Of a stretch of 64,000 bases of DNA, positions 43,047-51,068 are shown one piece after another (position 1 is the stretch's first letter; every line of letters begins with the position of its first letter). The translations under genes were made by a program, and so were the position numbers. Origin of the DNA: Bacillota bacterium (GTDB lineage: Bacteria > Bacillota > Clostridia > Lachnospirales > Lachnospiraceae); assembly GCA_023421075.1 (NCBI GenBank), contig JAEZUM010000055.1, positions 62,001-126,000 of the forward strand, written 5' to 3'. The notes below the pieces were generated by a model. The model was not told the DNA's origin and searched no databases. It saw only the letters and a program-made list of their open reading frames with translations.

Positions 43047-43997
43047 ATGATATTAACGGTTACGCTGAATGCAGCGATTGATAAGAGATATGTGGTAGAT
43101 CATTTCCAACCCGGAAGTGTATACCGCGTGAAGGAATGCACTTATTCTGCCGGTGGAAAAGGCCTGAATGTTTCCCGGGTTGCAGTCATCGCAGGGGAAA
43201 AGGTGCTTGCTACAGGATTTGTCGGCGGACATGCGGGCAATTACATCGAAGAAGCACTAATCGAACAGAATATAAAAAGTGATTTTGTGCATATCAGAGG
43301 AGAGAGTAGATCCTGTATCAATATTTATGATGAAACCAATCATACTCAGACAGAATTTCTGGAGCCGGGTATACATGTTACAGAAGATGATAAGAAAAAG
43401 ATGTTAAAGAAGTATACCGAACGATTAGGTGACTGCTCTGTCATTACAATATCAGGAAGTGTTCCAAGTGGTGTGGATAGCTCCTTGTATCAGGAGATGA
43501 TCAGGATGGCTAGGCAGCATAATAAGAAGGTACTTTTGGATACCAGTGGAACGTTACTACAGGAGTCATTGATAGCCGGACCAACCTTAATTAAACCAAA
43601 TCTGGAGGAACTCAGAGCACTGACCGGAGATAGCCTGAACAGCCAAGTGGACATCATTAAGGCGGCTACCAGACTTCATACCGAGGAAGGAATCGAGGTA
43701 GTAGTAATCTCCTGCGGCGAGGAAGGTTCTCTCATCGTCTGCAAGGAAGGGGTATACCGAGCGATAGTACCGAAGATCGAAGCAGTGAACACGGTGGGCT
43801 GTGGAGATTCTATGATTGCAGGCTTTGCAGTTGGTTTTTCCAGAGGAATGAACATAGAAGATACCATTAAGCTGGCAAGTGCGATCTCAGCAGCAAATGC
43901 TATGCGAATGGAAACCGGCTTCTTCTTAGAGAGCGATATGCAAGAATTAATGCCACAGATTAAGATTGAAAAAATTAATACCCACAATAATATATAA
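43047..43997 (+). CDS. PfkB family kinase (tagatose-6-phosphate / 1-phosphofructokinase type)
   Basis: This 316-residue sugar-phosphate kinase of the LacC/FruK branch begins with the family start MILTVTLNAAIDKRYVV and has the N-terminal YSAGGKGLNVSR motif. The ATP/anion-hole motif NTVGCGDSMIAGFA has catalytic base D254. It should add the second phosphate to a ketohexose phosphate, giving the substrate of the aldolase encoded at the head of the operon. The start at 43047 is chosen for family agreement; the nearest purine-rich site (GGAAGG) is rather far, and translation may be coupled from the overlapping upstream gene. An in-frame ATG at 43014 is the alternative. Confidence 0.85.
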   Translation: MILTVTLNAAIDKRYVVDHFQPGSVYRVKECTYSAGGKGLNVSRVAVIAGEKVLATGFVGGHAGNYIEEALIEQNIKSDFVHIRGESRSCINIYDETNHTQTEFLEPGIHVTEDDKKKMLKKYTERLGDCSVITISGSVPSGVDSSLYQEMIRMARQHNKKVLLDTSGTLLQESLIAGPTLIKPNLEELRALTGDSLNSQVDIIKAATRLHTEEGIEVVVISCGEEGSLIVCKEGVYRAIVPKIEAVNTVGCGDSMIAGFAVGFSRGMNIEDTIKLASAISAANAMRMETGFFLESDMQELMPQIKIEKINTHNNI

Positions 43998-44011
43998 AAA
44001 GGAGAAAAAAT

Positions 44012-45025
44012 ATGGCAACGTTTATTGATCCCAAATCGGTACCTCAGAAACTCTTATATACAGGTGATTATATGCCTGGAATTGGAATGGGAACCTTTGG
44101 CTCCGACCGTTTTTCGCCGGAACAGGTGTCTGATGCAGTAGCAGGAGCAATTGAAGCCGGATATCGGTTATTTGATTGCGCGGCTGTCTATGGCAATGAA
44201 GATCAGATTGGTAAGGTGTTCCAAGCTGCTTTTGATAAGAACACGGTTAAGAGGGAGGAACTGTTCATCACAACAAAGGTATGGAATGATATGCACGGAA
44301 AGGGAGATGTCCTTTTGTCCTGTGCGAAAAGCTTAAAGGATTTGCGATTGGATTACATTGATCTGTTCTTCGTGCATTGGCCTTTTCCTAATTATCATGC
44401 ACCGGGCTGCAGTGGAGATTCCCGTAATCCGGATTCAAAGCCCTTCAGTGTGGATGAATTTATGCAAACCTGGAGGCAATGTGAAAGATTGGTAGAAATG
44501 GGATTAACTCGATTCATTGGTATGTCTAACATGACAATTCCAAAATTAGAGGCAGTGCTTCCTTTGTGTAAGATCAAACCGGTTGCGATTGAAATGGAAT
44601 TACATCCGTGCTTCCAACAGCCGGAGTTGTATGATTATTGTGTGGAGAAGGGGATACAGCCAATTGGTTTCTGTCCAATCGGTTCACCAACCAGACCGGA
44701 TCGTGACAAAACGGAGGATGATATCACAGATATTGAGGTTCCGGAGTTGGTGGAGATAGCGAAAGCACATAATGTTCATCCGGCTGTAGTCTGTATTAAA
44801 TGGGCTGTGCAACGAGGACAGGTACCGATCCCGTTTTCCGTACGAGAGAATGAATATGTCAGCAATTTGAGATGTACCACGGAAGATCCTTTAACGAAGG
44901 AGGAAATGGATATTTTAGCGGGGGTTGACAAGAACAACCGCTTAATTAAAGGTCAGGTCTTCTTGTGGGAAGGTGCCAATGATTGGGAAGATCTTTGGGA
45001 TCTCGACGGTACAATTACAAAGTAA
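44012..45025 (+). CDS. Aldo/keto reductase (aldose reductase-like)
   Basis: This 337-residue (beta/alpha)8 NAD(P)H-dependent reductase has the complete AKR tetrad: D55 and Y60 in FDCAAVYGNE, K89 in ITTKVWND, and H122 in FFVHWPFP. AKRs of this type reduce aldoses or aldehydes to alcohols. It sits 14 bases after the PfkB gene with AAAAGGAGAAAA ahead, as the last enzyme gene of the cassette. This suggests it feeds an alditol into, or draws one out of, the pathway. It has an insertion of about 20 residues around the PFPNYHAPGCSG loop near the active site, which may shape specificity. Cofactor preference is not readable. Confidence 0.87.
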   Translation: MATFIDPKSVPQKLLYTGDYMPGIGMGTFGSDRFSPEQVSDAVAGAIEAGYRLFDCAAVYGNEDQIGKVFQAAFDKNTVKREELFITTKVWNDMHGKGDVLLSCAKSLKDLRLDYIDLFFVHWPFPNYHAPGCSGDSRNPDSKPFSVDEFMQTWRQCERLVEMGLTRFIGMSNMTIPKLEAVLPLCKIKPVAIEMELHPCFQQPELYDYCVEKGIQPIGFCPIGSPTRPDRDKTEDDITDIEVPELVEIAKAHNVHPAVVCIKWAVQRGQVPIPFSVRENEYVSNLRCTTEDPLTKEEMDILAGVDKNNRLIKGQVFLWEGANDWEDLWDLDGTITK

Positions 45026-45044
45026 TAAATCTTTCGTTTACAAG

Positions 45045-45100
45045 GCGCCTGCAATCCATTATAATATTGTCAAATATTAGAATGAATTGTAGGTGCTTTT
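45045..45100 (+). terminator. Terminator-like hairpin overlapping the ribosome site of the next gene
   Basis: GCGCCTGCAATCCATT (45045-45060) pairs with AATGAATTGTAGGTGC (45081-45096), with two G-U pairs and one mismatch, then TTTTT. The 3' arm holds the only ribosome site (AGGTG) of the AraC gene whose ATG follows at 45102. It could both terminate transcription and hide the ribosome site. Confidence 0.7.
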
Positions 45101-45101
45101 T

Positions 45102-46013
45102 ATGACGTATTCTACCATCGGATTTAACCATTATATAGGCTATCTATTTCCGGCTAAAGTAACCGAGGGTCTCGAGGGGCTTAAGGAGAAAACAGCAGGG
45201 GAGTCTTATAAAATAATCTATATTAAGTCGGGAAGCTGCCATTTTGTAATGAATGGAAGAGAATTCATACTTACCGGAGCGAGTACAATCTGTATGAATG
45301 AGAAGGATGAGATTACCTTTTATCATATTGAAGAAGAGGCGGTACGCATAGTATGGTTTCATCCCCAGGTCATAAATTCCACATTTACCATGGAGATCAT
45401 CAATGATCCGGTAAGGAAGCTTTCGATGACAGAGCAGCAGGATCTCTATTATATGCTGCAATTCCTGCCGGAAGCAGCACCGACATTAAAGATATTGTCA
45501 CTACATACAATTGATTCGGCAATGATCGAACATAAGCTAACTTTGTTAAAGGAGCTCTTGATGAAGCAGGATTCCAATTGCTGGCCGTGTCGAAGCAGAT
45601 CCTATCTGTTTGAGATACTGTTCTGTCTGGCAAGACAGGAGGAAGAGGAGGAGATGAGTGAACTACTCCACTATGATACATATTCCAGACTCGCGGTTGA
45701 TGTGATTTATTATCTGCAATCCAGTTATAACCAGAAGATAACCGTAGAGCGCCTGGCGGAAGAATTTCATACCAATCGAACCTCATTATTGAATGATTTT
45801 AAGAAATATACCGGACAATCCGTCAATCAGTATCTGATCCAGCTGCGCCTTACTATGGCTTCCACCCTGCTTCGAGATACCGAATTGTCAGTGGAGGAAA
45901 TCTGTGAACGCACCGGCTTTAGCGAGATCAGTTACTTTAGTAAGGTCTTTAAAAAGAAATTAAATCATACCCCCTCTGAATACCGTAAGCTCTATAACAA
46001 AGCACTCCACTAA
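45102..46013 (+). CDS. AraC family transcriptional regulator
   Basis: This 303-residue protein has an N-terminal AraC-binding/cupin region (about 1-150; YKIIYIKSGSCHFVMNGREFILTGASTICMNEKDEITFYHI). A C-terminal double helix-turn-helix (about 203-298) contains ITVERLAEEFHTNRTSLLNDFKKYTGQSVNQYL and FSEISYFSKVFKKKLNHTPSEYRK. The ATG at 45102 follows AGGTG, which is part of a terminator-like hairpin. It follows the AKR gene on the same strand and may sense a cassette metabolite or control a different sugar unit. It is followed by a 284-base inverted-repeat element rather than an ordinary terminator. Confidence 0.85.
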   Translation: MTYSTIGFNHYIGYLFPAKVTEGLEGLKEKTAGESYKIIYIKSGSCHFVMNGREFILTGASTICMNEKDEITFYHIEEEAVRIVWFHPQVINSTFTMEIINDPVRKLSMTEQQDLYYMLQFLPEAAPTLKILSLHTIDSAMIEHKLTLLKELLMKQDSNCWPCRSRSYLFEILFCLARQEEEEEMSELLHYDTYSRLAVDVIYYLQSSYNQKITVERLAEEFHTNRTSLLNDFKKYTGQSVNQYLIQLRLTMASTLLRDTELSVEEICERTGFSEISYFSKVFKKKLNHTPSEYRKLYNKALH

Positions 46014-46184
46014 CCCCGCATGCCTATCATTGGAACTAATTTTTCCCAAGGATATCCCCCCATCTCAGAAGCGACTACAACGAAAAAAGTATTATCGTAT
46101 CGCGTGGGGAGATTAATGTCGTATATTATTACTGTCGATTTATACAGGTGATCTCATTTCTTGATGAAATAGAATTTACTTTTT

Positions 46185-46468
46185 GATAACAGATATAGCA
46201 TAGTATGGGTAATGTGATTGCAAGGCGAATTATTAAGAAATTGTAGGTTTTCTTAAAAAGTAGAGATAAGGCTTAAGGATGAAAAAGCACGATGTTTGAC
46301 GAGCCTGCATATCATGGTCATAAATAAATTGTATCGTGACCTTGATATGCAGGTGAGGAGTTCGTGTTTTTCATCCTTGATCTGCCTTATCTCTATTTTT
46401 GCTAGAAAACCCAATTTCTTAATCTGAGCCGGTCAATTATATTACCCTTCCTATGCTATATCGTTACT
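46185..46468. repeat. Long imperfect inverted repeat (hairpin element copy 1)
   Basis: Nearly all of this 284-base stretch folds on itself. The outer arms share GATATAGCATAG...GGGTAAT, then AATTATTAAGAAATTG, GGTTTTCT, TAGAGATAAGGC and AAGGATGAAAAA. The inner arms share CCTGCATATCA, with the centre near 46326. The left arm carries TTAAGGAT (46273-46280), TGTTTGACGA (46293-46302) and TATCAT, in the same order as copy 2 at 58053. There is no ORF and no transposase. It occupies the 533-base gap between the AraC and subtilase genes; the rest of that gap shows nothing else recognisable. Confidence 0.75.
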
Positions 46469-46546
46469 AATACAGAATTGATCCGATAATGCGTATATTG
46501 ACTAAGCCCACGGAATAGGATAATACAAAAACGATGGAGCGATTGA

Positions 46547-47713
46547 ATGGTCAAAAAGCATAAAATCCAAATTATTATCTACGGATCTGATTGTGAAGAT
46601 CGTCTGCAGAGCATAGAGAAATTTGGCTATATTAAATATAGACTGCCGATGATCGATGCCTGTGTCATAGAGGTTGAGGAAGATCGGTTGGATGATATCA
46701 AGTCGATGGAGGGATTGATCCGCTATGAACTGGATACCCATATCACGGCACAAATGAACCGAGTCGGTGATATCATCGAAAGTAGATGGGCTCACGAGAA
46801 CGGATATTTTGGTCGGGGTGTCGGTGTTGCGGTAGTTGATACAGGAATTGCTTTACATAAAGACTTTATTGAAGGTGGCAATCGAGTGACTGCTTTTGCT
46901 GATTTTATCAATCATAGAACGGAACCCTATGATGATAACGGTCACGGTACTCATGTTGCCGGAATTATTGGTGGCAACGGTTTTTCCTCCAAAGGAAAAT
47001 ATAAGGGCATTGCTCCGGAGTGTAATTTTATTGGAGTAAAGGTGCTAGACAAACGGGGGGATGGCAACATCTCGGATGTTTTGGCCGGTCTTCAATGGAT
47101 TATTAACAACCGTAAGAGATACAATATCCGAATTGTTAATATATCGGTAGGGACTGCTTCCAAGGAGAGTCTGGATGAGAATTCGCTTCTGGTTCAAGGG
47201 GTCAATGCGGTGTGGGACAGTGGAATTGTTGTAGTTGTGGCAGCGGGTAATAACGGTCCAGGTCCCATGTCCATCTCGACGCCGGGGATCAGTCGAAAGG
47301 TGATTACAGTAGGATCTTCTGATGATAATGTTGCTGTTGAGGTGTTTGGGAATGCCCGGGCAAAGGATTATTCCGGGAGGGGGCCGACCCCCTTCTGTAT
47401 CAAAAAGCCGGATATCGTAGCACCGGGCTCGAATATCATTTCTTGTAATATCAGTCGTTATCCACCAAAAACAAAGAATGGAGAAACGAAGTATTCCTAT
47501 ACGGACGTACCAATGATGTATACCATAAAAAGCGGCACCTCGATGGCTACACCGGTTGTGGCAGGAGCCATAGCACTGTTACTTGGAGCACACCCTGAAT
47601 TAAACAATCGAGAGGTCAAATTGAGATTGCGCGGTTGTGCAACGAACCTGGGACAGCATTGGGAGAAACAGGGTTGGGGACTCTTGAATGTACGCAAATT
47701 GTTGGAACAATAA
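46547..47713 (+). CDS. S8 family serine peptidase (subtilase), apparently intracellular
   Basis: This 388-residue subtilisin-like protease has the catalytic triad D98 (VAVVDTGI), H133 (NGHGTHVAG) and S332 (GTSMATPVVAGA), with the oxyanion Asn region VVAAGNNGPGP. The first 70 residues resemble an inhibitor-type pro-domain (VIEVEEDRLDDIKSMEGLIRYELD). There is no signal peptide or sorting motif, so it should act inside the cell or mother cell. Clostridial intracellular subtilases include sporulation and germination proteases, but this one cannot be assigned to the Csp group. The ATG at 46547 has GGAG seven bases ahead. It is a single gene with its own terminator. Confidence 0.9.
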   Translation: MVKKHKIQIIIYGSDCEDRLQSIEKFGYIKYRLPMIDACVIEVEEDRLDDIKSMEGLIRYELDTHITAQMNRVGDIIESRWAHENGYFGRGVGVAVVDTGIALHKDFIEGGNRVTAFADFINHRTEPYDDNGHGTHVAGIIGGNGFSSKGKYKGIAPECNFIGVKVLDKRGDGNISDVLAGLQWIINNRKRYNIRIVNISVGTASKESLDENSLLVQGVNAVWDSGIVVVVAAGNNGPGPMSISTPGISRKVITVGSSDDNVAVEVFGNARAKDYSGRGPTPFCIKKPDIVAPGSNIISCNISRYPPKTKNGETKYSYTDVPMMYTIKSGTSMATPVVAGAIALLLGAHPELNNREVKLRLRGCATNLGQHWEKQGWGLLNVRKLLEQ

Positions 47714-47758
47714 GAAGTATGATCGATAAATATATCTGAAGAGAATGATTAAGATAAT

Positions 47759-47833
47759 ATGGGCTGTTGCAAAACCTTTCAGAGGATGATATGAGTCACT
47801 TGGTGTCATATCTGAGGTTTTGTAACAGCCCAT
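47759..47833. terminator. Long-stem terminator between convergent genes
   Basis: A 19-bp stem ATGGGCTGTTGCAAAACCT/AGGTTTTGTAACAGCCCAT (one G-U) encloses a second stem GATATGA/TCATATC. It separates the subtilase gene from the HAAS gene, which ends at 47840, and can serve both directions. Confidence 0.75.
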
Positions 47834-47839
47834 GTTCTT

Positions 47840-48904
47840 TTAATTCTTATATTTCTGATCCATCGATTTGACATAATTCATAAAGTCAAAGTGGTTATTG
47901 TATTTCAAGGTTTTCACTATAATTGCTATGGTCTCAAGCAAGTAGACAATAACAAGGAAAATGACAAAGTTTTCTGTGATCATCTCCCATGCAGAGAGAG
48001 CGGAGAAGTTGAAATTTAGGTGAAAGGCTTCATTCACCCGACTTGCAAAGCTTGTATTCCAAATATCGAATCTGGTAAAGATGATCACGGTTAAGATAGT
48101 ACTGATTGTATTGATGATAAAAACAAATAAAGCATATGGAATGGAATATCTGCGATCGATCAGCTCCCAGATGTTCTTCAAGAGACCGAGGCCCATGGTT
48201 ATTAGGAAGAGTGGTAAAACAACGCGAAAGGTATCCATGTTAAATACGGGAATGGCGATTAGACCTCCGTCATAATAATATGCACCGAGCAATTGTGGAG
48301 CAGAGATAAAGATTACCATACCGATGATACTGAAGATAATGCCTGCAATCGGCTCGCCAATCGGGATATTTGCTTCCTTCACCGGAACCGGTGGAAGCTC
48401 TTTGGCCTCCCAGTCAGGAATGAACTCCTTTAGGTTTACACCCCTCCACTCTAAAATTGCGAAAAGTATCGTGATGGATGCGAAGGCCATACCGATGCTT
48501 CCGATCATCCCCCCAATCCAATCTCCGATATAGCTATACCAAATATGGGGATAGGAGGTAATCAGCTCAAGTACGGTAGCGATACACATACCGAAGAGAG
48601 TAGCACCAATCACAATCTTTAATACAAACAAGTAAAGCGGAAAGATCTCCGGGCTGATCAGATACCTGGAGGTATCACGATATTTTTCGGCGAGTTCTGA
48701 TGGGTTCCCAAGTTCGTTCAGTACAGACAGGATATCCTCCTTGGAAGCAGAATTACCATGGGTTTTGGCTTCCAGCATATCATAAATCAAGGTTCGCAAT
48801 TCGCTTTCGATATCATTTTTGTTCATAGGATTTAAATGCTTTGTTACCTGATAAATATAACGATTTATCATATCTTCAACATAATCATTTTGATTCTTAT
48901 TCAT
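47840..48904 (-). CDS. HAAS-domain (DUF1700-type) membrane protein
   Basis: This 354-residue protein has an N-terminal cytoplasmic HAAS-like helical domain (about 1-85; EDMINRYIYQVTKHLNPMNKNDIESELRTLIYDML, with ILSVLNELGNPSELAEKYR). About seven hydrophobic segments follow, from residue 93 to 345. HAAS proteins are regularly encoded with a PadR-type repressor, as here, and are thought to link membrane or envelope status to that regulator. The precise job is unknown. Its ATG overlaps the padR stop by eight bases and uses AAGGAGGG within padR. The C-terminus is YVKSMDQKYKN. Confidence 0.8.
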   Translation of the reverse strand: MNKNQNDYVEDMINRYIYQVTKHLNPMNKNDIESELRTLIYDMLEAKTHGNSASKEDILSVLNELGNPSELAEKYRDTSRYLISPEIFPLYLFVLKIVIGATLFGMCIATVLELITSYPHIWYSYIGDWIGGMIGSIGMAFASITILFAILEWRGVNLKEFIPDWEAKELPPVPVKEANIPIGEPIAGIIFSIIGMVIFISAPQLLGAYYYDGGLIAIPVFNMDTFRVVLPLFLITMGLGLLKNIWELIDRRYSIPYALFVFIINTISTILTVIIFTRFDIWNTSFASRVNEAFHLNFNFSALSAWEMITENFVIFLVIVYLLETIAIIVKTLKYNNHFDFMNYVKSMDQKYKN

Positions 48905-49247
48905 TTGACGGACCCTCCTTCATTAATCGATTCATATTCTCTACCATGTCATGCCAGTGTTCCTTTAATTCCTGATATACTTCAGTCCCTAAGTCAGTTA
49001 GCATGTAATATTTTCTTGGCTTCGTCCCGGAAGTCTCCCATTCACTTTTGAGAAGTCCCTGCTTCTCAAGCCTGCGTAATAACGGATACAGTGTATTTGC
49101 TTCGATCGGTACATTATTGTCACTAAAGTCTTGCACCAAGGAATAACCGTAAGTCGGTGCCGATAGTTGGCATAATACACTGAGAACAATGGTTCCGCGC
49201 CGGAGCTCCAGCAGAAGACCGGATAGTATTTCCTCCTTCTTTGTCAT
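48897..49247 (-). CDS. PadR family transcriptional regulator
   Basis: This 116-residue winged-helix repressor has the PadR signature: an N-terminal helix ELRRGTIVLSVLCQLSAPTYGYSLVQ, the wing around NTLYPLLRRLEKQGLLKSEWE, and YYMLTDLGTEVYQEL leading to a C-terminal dimerisation helix. It is translationally coupled to the HAAS membrane protein. An inverted repeat flanks its own promoter region, so autoregulation is likely. The start at 49247 has AGGAGGTAG just ahead. Confidence 0.9.
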   Translation of the reverse strand: MTKKEEILSGLLLELRRGTIVLSVLCQLSAPTYGYSLVQDFSDNNVPIEANTLYPLLRRLEKQGLLKSEWETSGTKPRKYYMLTDLGTEVYQELKEHWHDMVENMNRLMKEGPSNE

Positions 49248-49278
49248 GTCTACCTCCTAATCTATAATATTGTGCGTC

Positions 49279-49329
49279 ACTGTGTTACTGTTATTATCAT
49301 TATAGTGTATGACACACAGTAATGTCAAT
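49279..49329 (-). promoter_or_regulatory. Promoter and inverted repeat upstream of padR
   Basis: On the minus strand, TTGACA (49329-49324) precedes TATAAT (49304-49299) with a long 19-base spacer; ACTATA at 17 bases is the alternative -10. The 7-bp arms ACTGTGT (49279-49285) and ACACAGT (49314-49320) bracket the -10 box, a plausible PadR operator. The long spacer fits a regulated promoter. Confidence 0.55.
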
Positions 49330-49540
49330 ATAATAATATAAAATATTTAAAATTATGATTAAGAAGATTGTTCGTGGATTTGTTGTATAATTTTAAAGTG
49401 ATGAAGAATAATAAACAAAGGAGGGAAGGAACATCAGTGGAATTAAGGATTTCAAAGAATTCCATTTGCTTTCATTAATATAAATTACTATGATTAAAAT
49501 ATAAATTTTATAGTTAGTTTAATTAATTTACAAATTGTTG

Positions 49541-49672
49541 TTGTAAATTTTTCAAATAGGCTTTATAATAATAAAAGGAATTAAGTTCCTGAACTTTTAT
49601 GTAGGAAAGAATTCGTTTTCCTACACCAAACTTAATCGGAAAGAGATATATATTATAAAGGAGGATATTTAG
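49541..49672 (+). promoter_or_regulatory. Promoter and folded leader of xylA
   Basis: TTGTAA (49541-49546), 17 bases, TATAAT (49564-49569). The leader of about 95 bases contains AAGTT-CCTG-AACTT and GTAGGAAA/TTTCCTAC hairpins before the AAAGGAGG ribosome site. The remaining AT-rich part of the padR-xylA gap shows only a short 25-codon ATG frame near 49400, which I do not trust. No xylose-repressor operator was recognised. Confidence 0.65.
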
Positions 49673-50989
49673 ATGTCATATTTTAACGTTGGAAAAATCC
49701 AATATGAAGGACCTCAGAGTAAGAATCAGCTTGCATTCAGATACTACAATCCGGATGAAGTAGTAATGGGCAAGACAATGAAGGAGCAGCTTCGCTTCGC
49801 TATGTCTTATTGGCATACCTTAACCTATATGGGTAATGATCCCTTCGGTGGTTCCACGATGCACCGTGATTGGGATAATACAGAGGATGCGATGCAGAAG
49901 GCAAAGGAAAGAGTTCATTCCGCTTTCGAATTCATGGAGAAGATGCAGATTCCTTTCTTCTGCTTCCATGATCAGGATATCGCTCCCAGAGCAGCTACTC
50001 TGGAAGAGACCAATAGAAGATTAGATGAGATCGTTGCAGTAATCAAAGAAGAGATGGCTCGTACCGGAATCAAGTGCTTATGGGGAACAACCAATGCATT
50101 TAGTGATGATAAATTCGTTCACGGTGCAGGTACCTCCTGCAATGCAACCGTATTCGCATACGCTGCTGCTCAGATTAAGAAGGCTATGGAGCTCACCAAG
50201 GAATTAGGTGGTGAGAACTATGTATTCTGGGGTGGTCGTGAAGGCTATGAGACTTTACTTAACACTGATACTGGTTTAGAGTTAGACAACCTTGCAAGAT
50301 TACTTCAGATGGCTGTTGATTATGCAAAGGAGATCGGTTTTACCGGTCAGTTCTTAATCGAGCCCAAGCCGAAGGAGCCTACAAAGCATCAGTATGATTT
50401 CGATGCAGCTACTGTACTTGCTTTCTTAAGAAAGTATAATTTACAGGATTACTTCAAGATGAACATCGAAGCAAACCATGCAACCTTAGCTCAGCATACC
50501 TTCCAGCATGAACTTAATATGTCCAGAATTAATGGCGTTCTTGGTAGCGTAGATGCTAACACCGGTGATCCGATGTTAGGTTGGGATACCGATCAGTTCC
50601 CTACCAGCCTTTATGATACAACCTTAGCAATGTATGAGATTTTATTGAATGATGGTCTTCATAAGGGTGGTTTGAACTTTGACTCCAAGGTTCGTCGTGC
50701 TTCCTTCCAGGATGACGATTTATTCTACGCTTACATCGCAGGTATGGATGCATTCGCAAGAGGCTTAAAGGTTGCTGCTAAGTTACTTGAGGATGGCGTA
50801 TTCGAGAGCTTCAAGGCAGATCGCTATGCAAGCTACAAGGATGGTATCGGTAAGGATATCGTAGAAGGTAAGGTTGGCTTCAAGGAGTTAGAGGCATATG
50901 CTATGAAGAATGGCACAACCCCGAACAAGTCCGGTAGACAGGAAATGTTAGAGAATATCTTAAATCAGTATATCTTAGAGACAAAATAA
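49673..50989 (+). CDS. xylA: Xylose isomerase
   Basis: It interconverts D-xylose and D-xylulose using two divalent metals. The 438-residue length marks a class II enzyme. Landmarks are KTMKEQLRFAMSYWHTL, the catalytic H99 and D102 in FCFHDQDIAP, the VFWGGREGYE loop, LIEPKPKEPTKHQYDFD, and NIEANHATLA with metal ligands. An excellent AAAGGAGG site precedes the ATG. It stands alone with its own promoter and terminator. No xylulokinase sits next to it, although an FGGY kinase lies 8 kb away. It closely follows the type common in plant-biomass-degrading Clostridia. Confidence 0.95.
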   Translation: MSYFNVGKIQYEGPQSKNQLAFRYYNPDEVVMGKTMKEQLRFAMSYWHTLTYMGNDPFGGSTMHRDWDNTEDAMQKAKERVHSAFEFMEKMQIPFFCFHDQDIAPRAATLEETNRRLDEIVAVIKEEMARTGIKCLWGTTNAFSDDKFVHGAGTSCNATVFAYAAAQIKKAMELTKELGGENYVFWGGREGYETLLNTDTGLELDNLARLLQMAVDYAKEIGFTGQFLIEPKPKEPTKHQYDFDAATVLAFLRKYNLQDYFKMNIEANHATLAQHTFQHELNMSRINGVLGSVDANTGDPMLGWDTDQFPTSLYDTTLAMYEILLNDGLHKGGLNFDSKVRRASFQDDDLFYAYIAGMDAFARGLKVAAKLLEDGVFESFKADRYASYKDGIGKDIVEGKVGFKELEAYAMKNGTTPNKSGRQEMLENILNQYILETK

Positions 50990-51003
50990 TTACCGAGTAT
51001 TAC

Positions 51004-51035
51004 AATAAAGCGGCTTCCTCGGAAGCCGCTTTATT
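51004..51035 (+). terminator. Terminator after xylA
   Basis: The perfect 15-bp inverted repeat AATAAAGCGGCTTCC/GGAAGCCGCTTTATT is separated by only two bases, so the actual loop opens the last base pairs. It lies between xylA and the convergent ferritin gene and is likely bidirectional. Confidence 0.8.
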
Positions 51036-51068
51036 GATTCATGTTACCGCATCATAATATGATGTTGA

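Noticed and set aside
46185..46468. Insertion sequence or decayed transposon
   Set aside because: No transposase fragment in any frame, and the arms pair through to the centre rather than only at the ends.
49397..49480. 25-codon ATG frame in the padR-xylA gap
   Set aside because: Very short, upstream of the xylA promoter, without a ribosome site in front and without a recognisable product.
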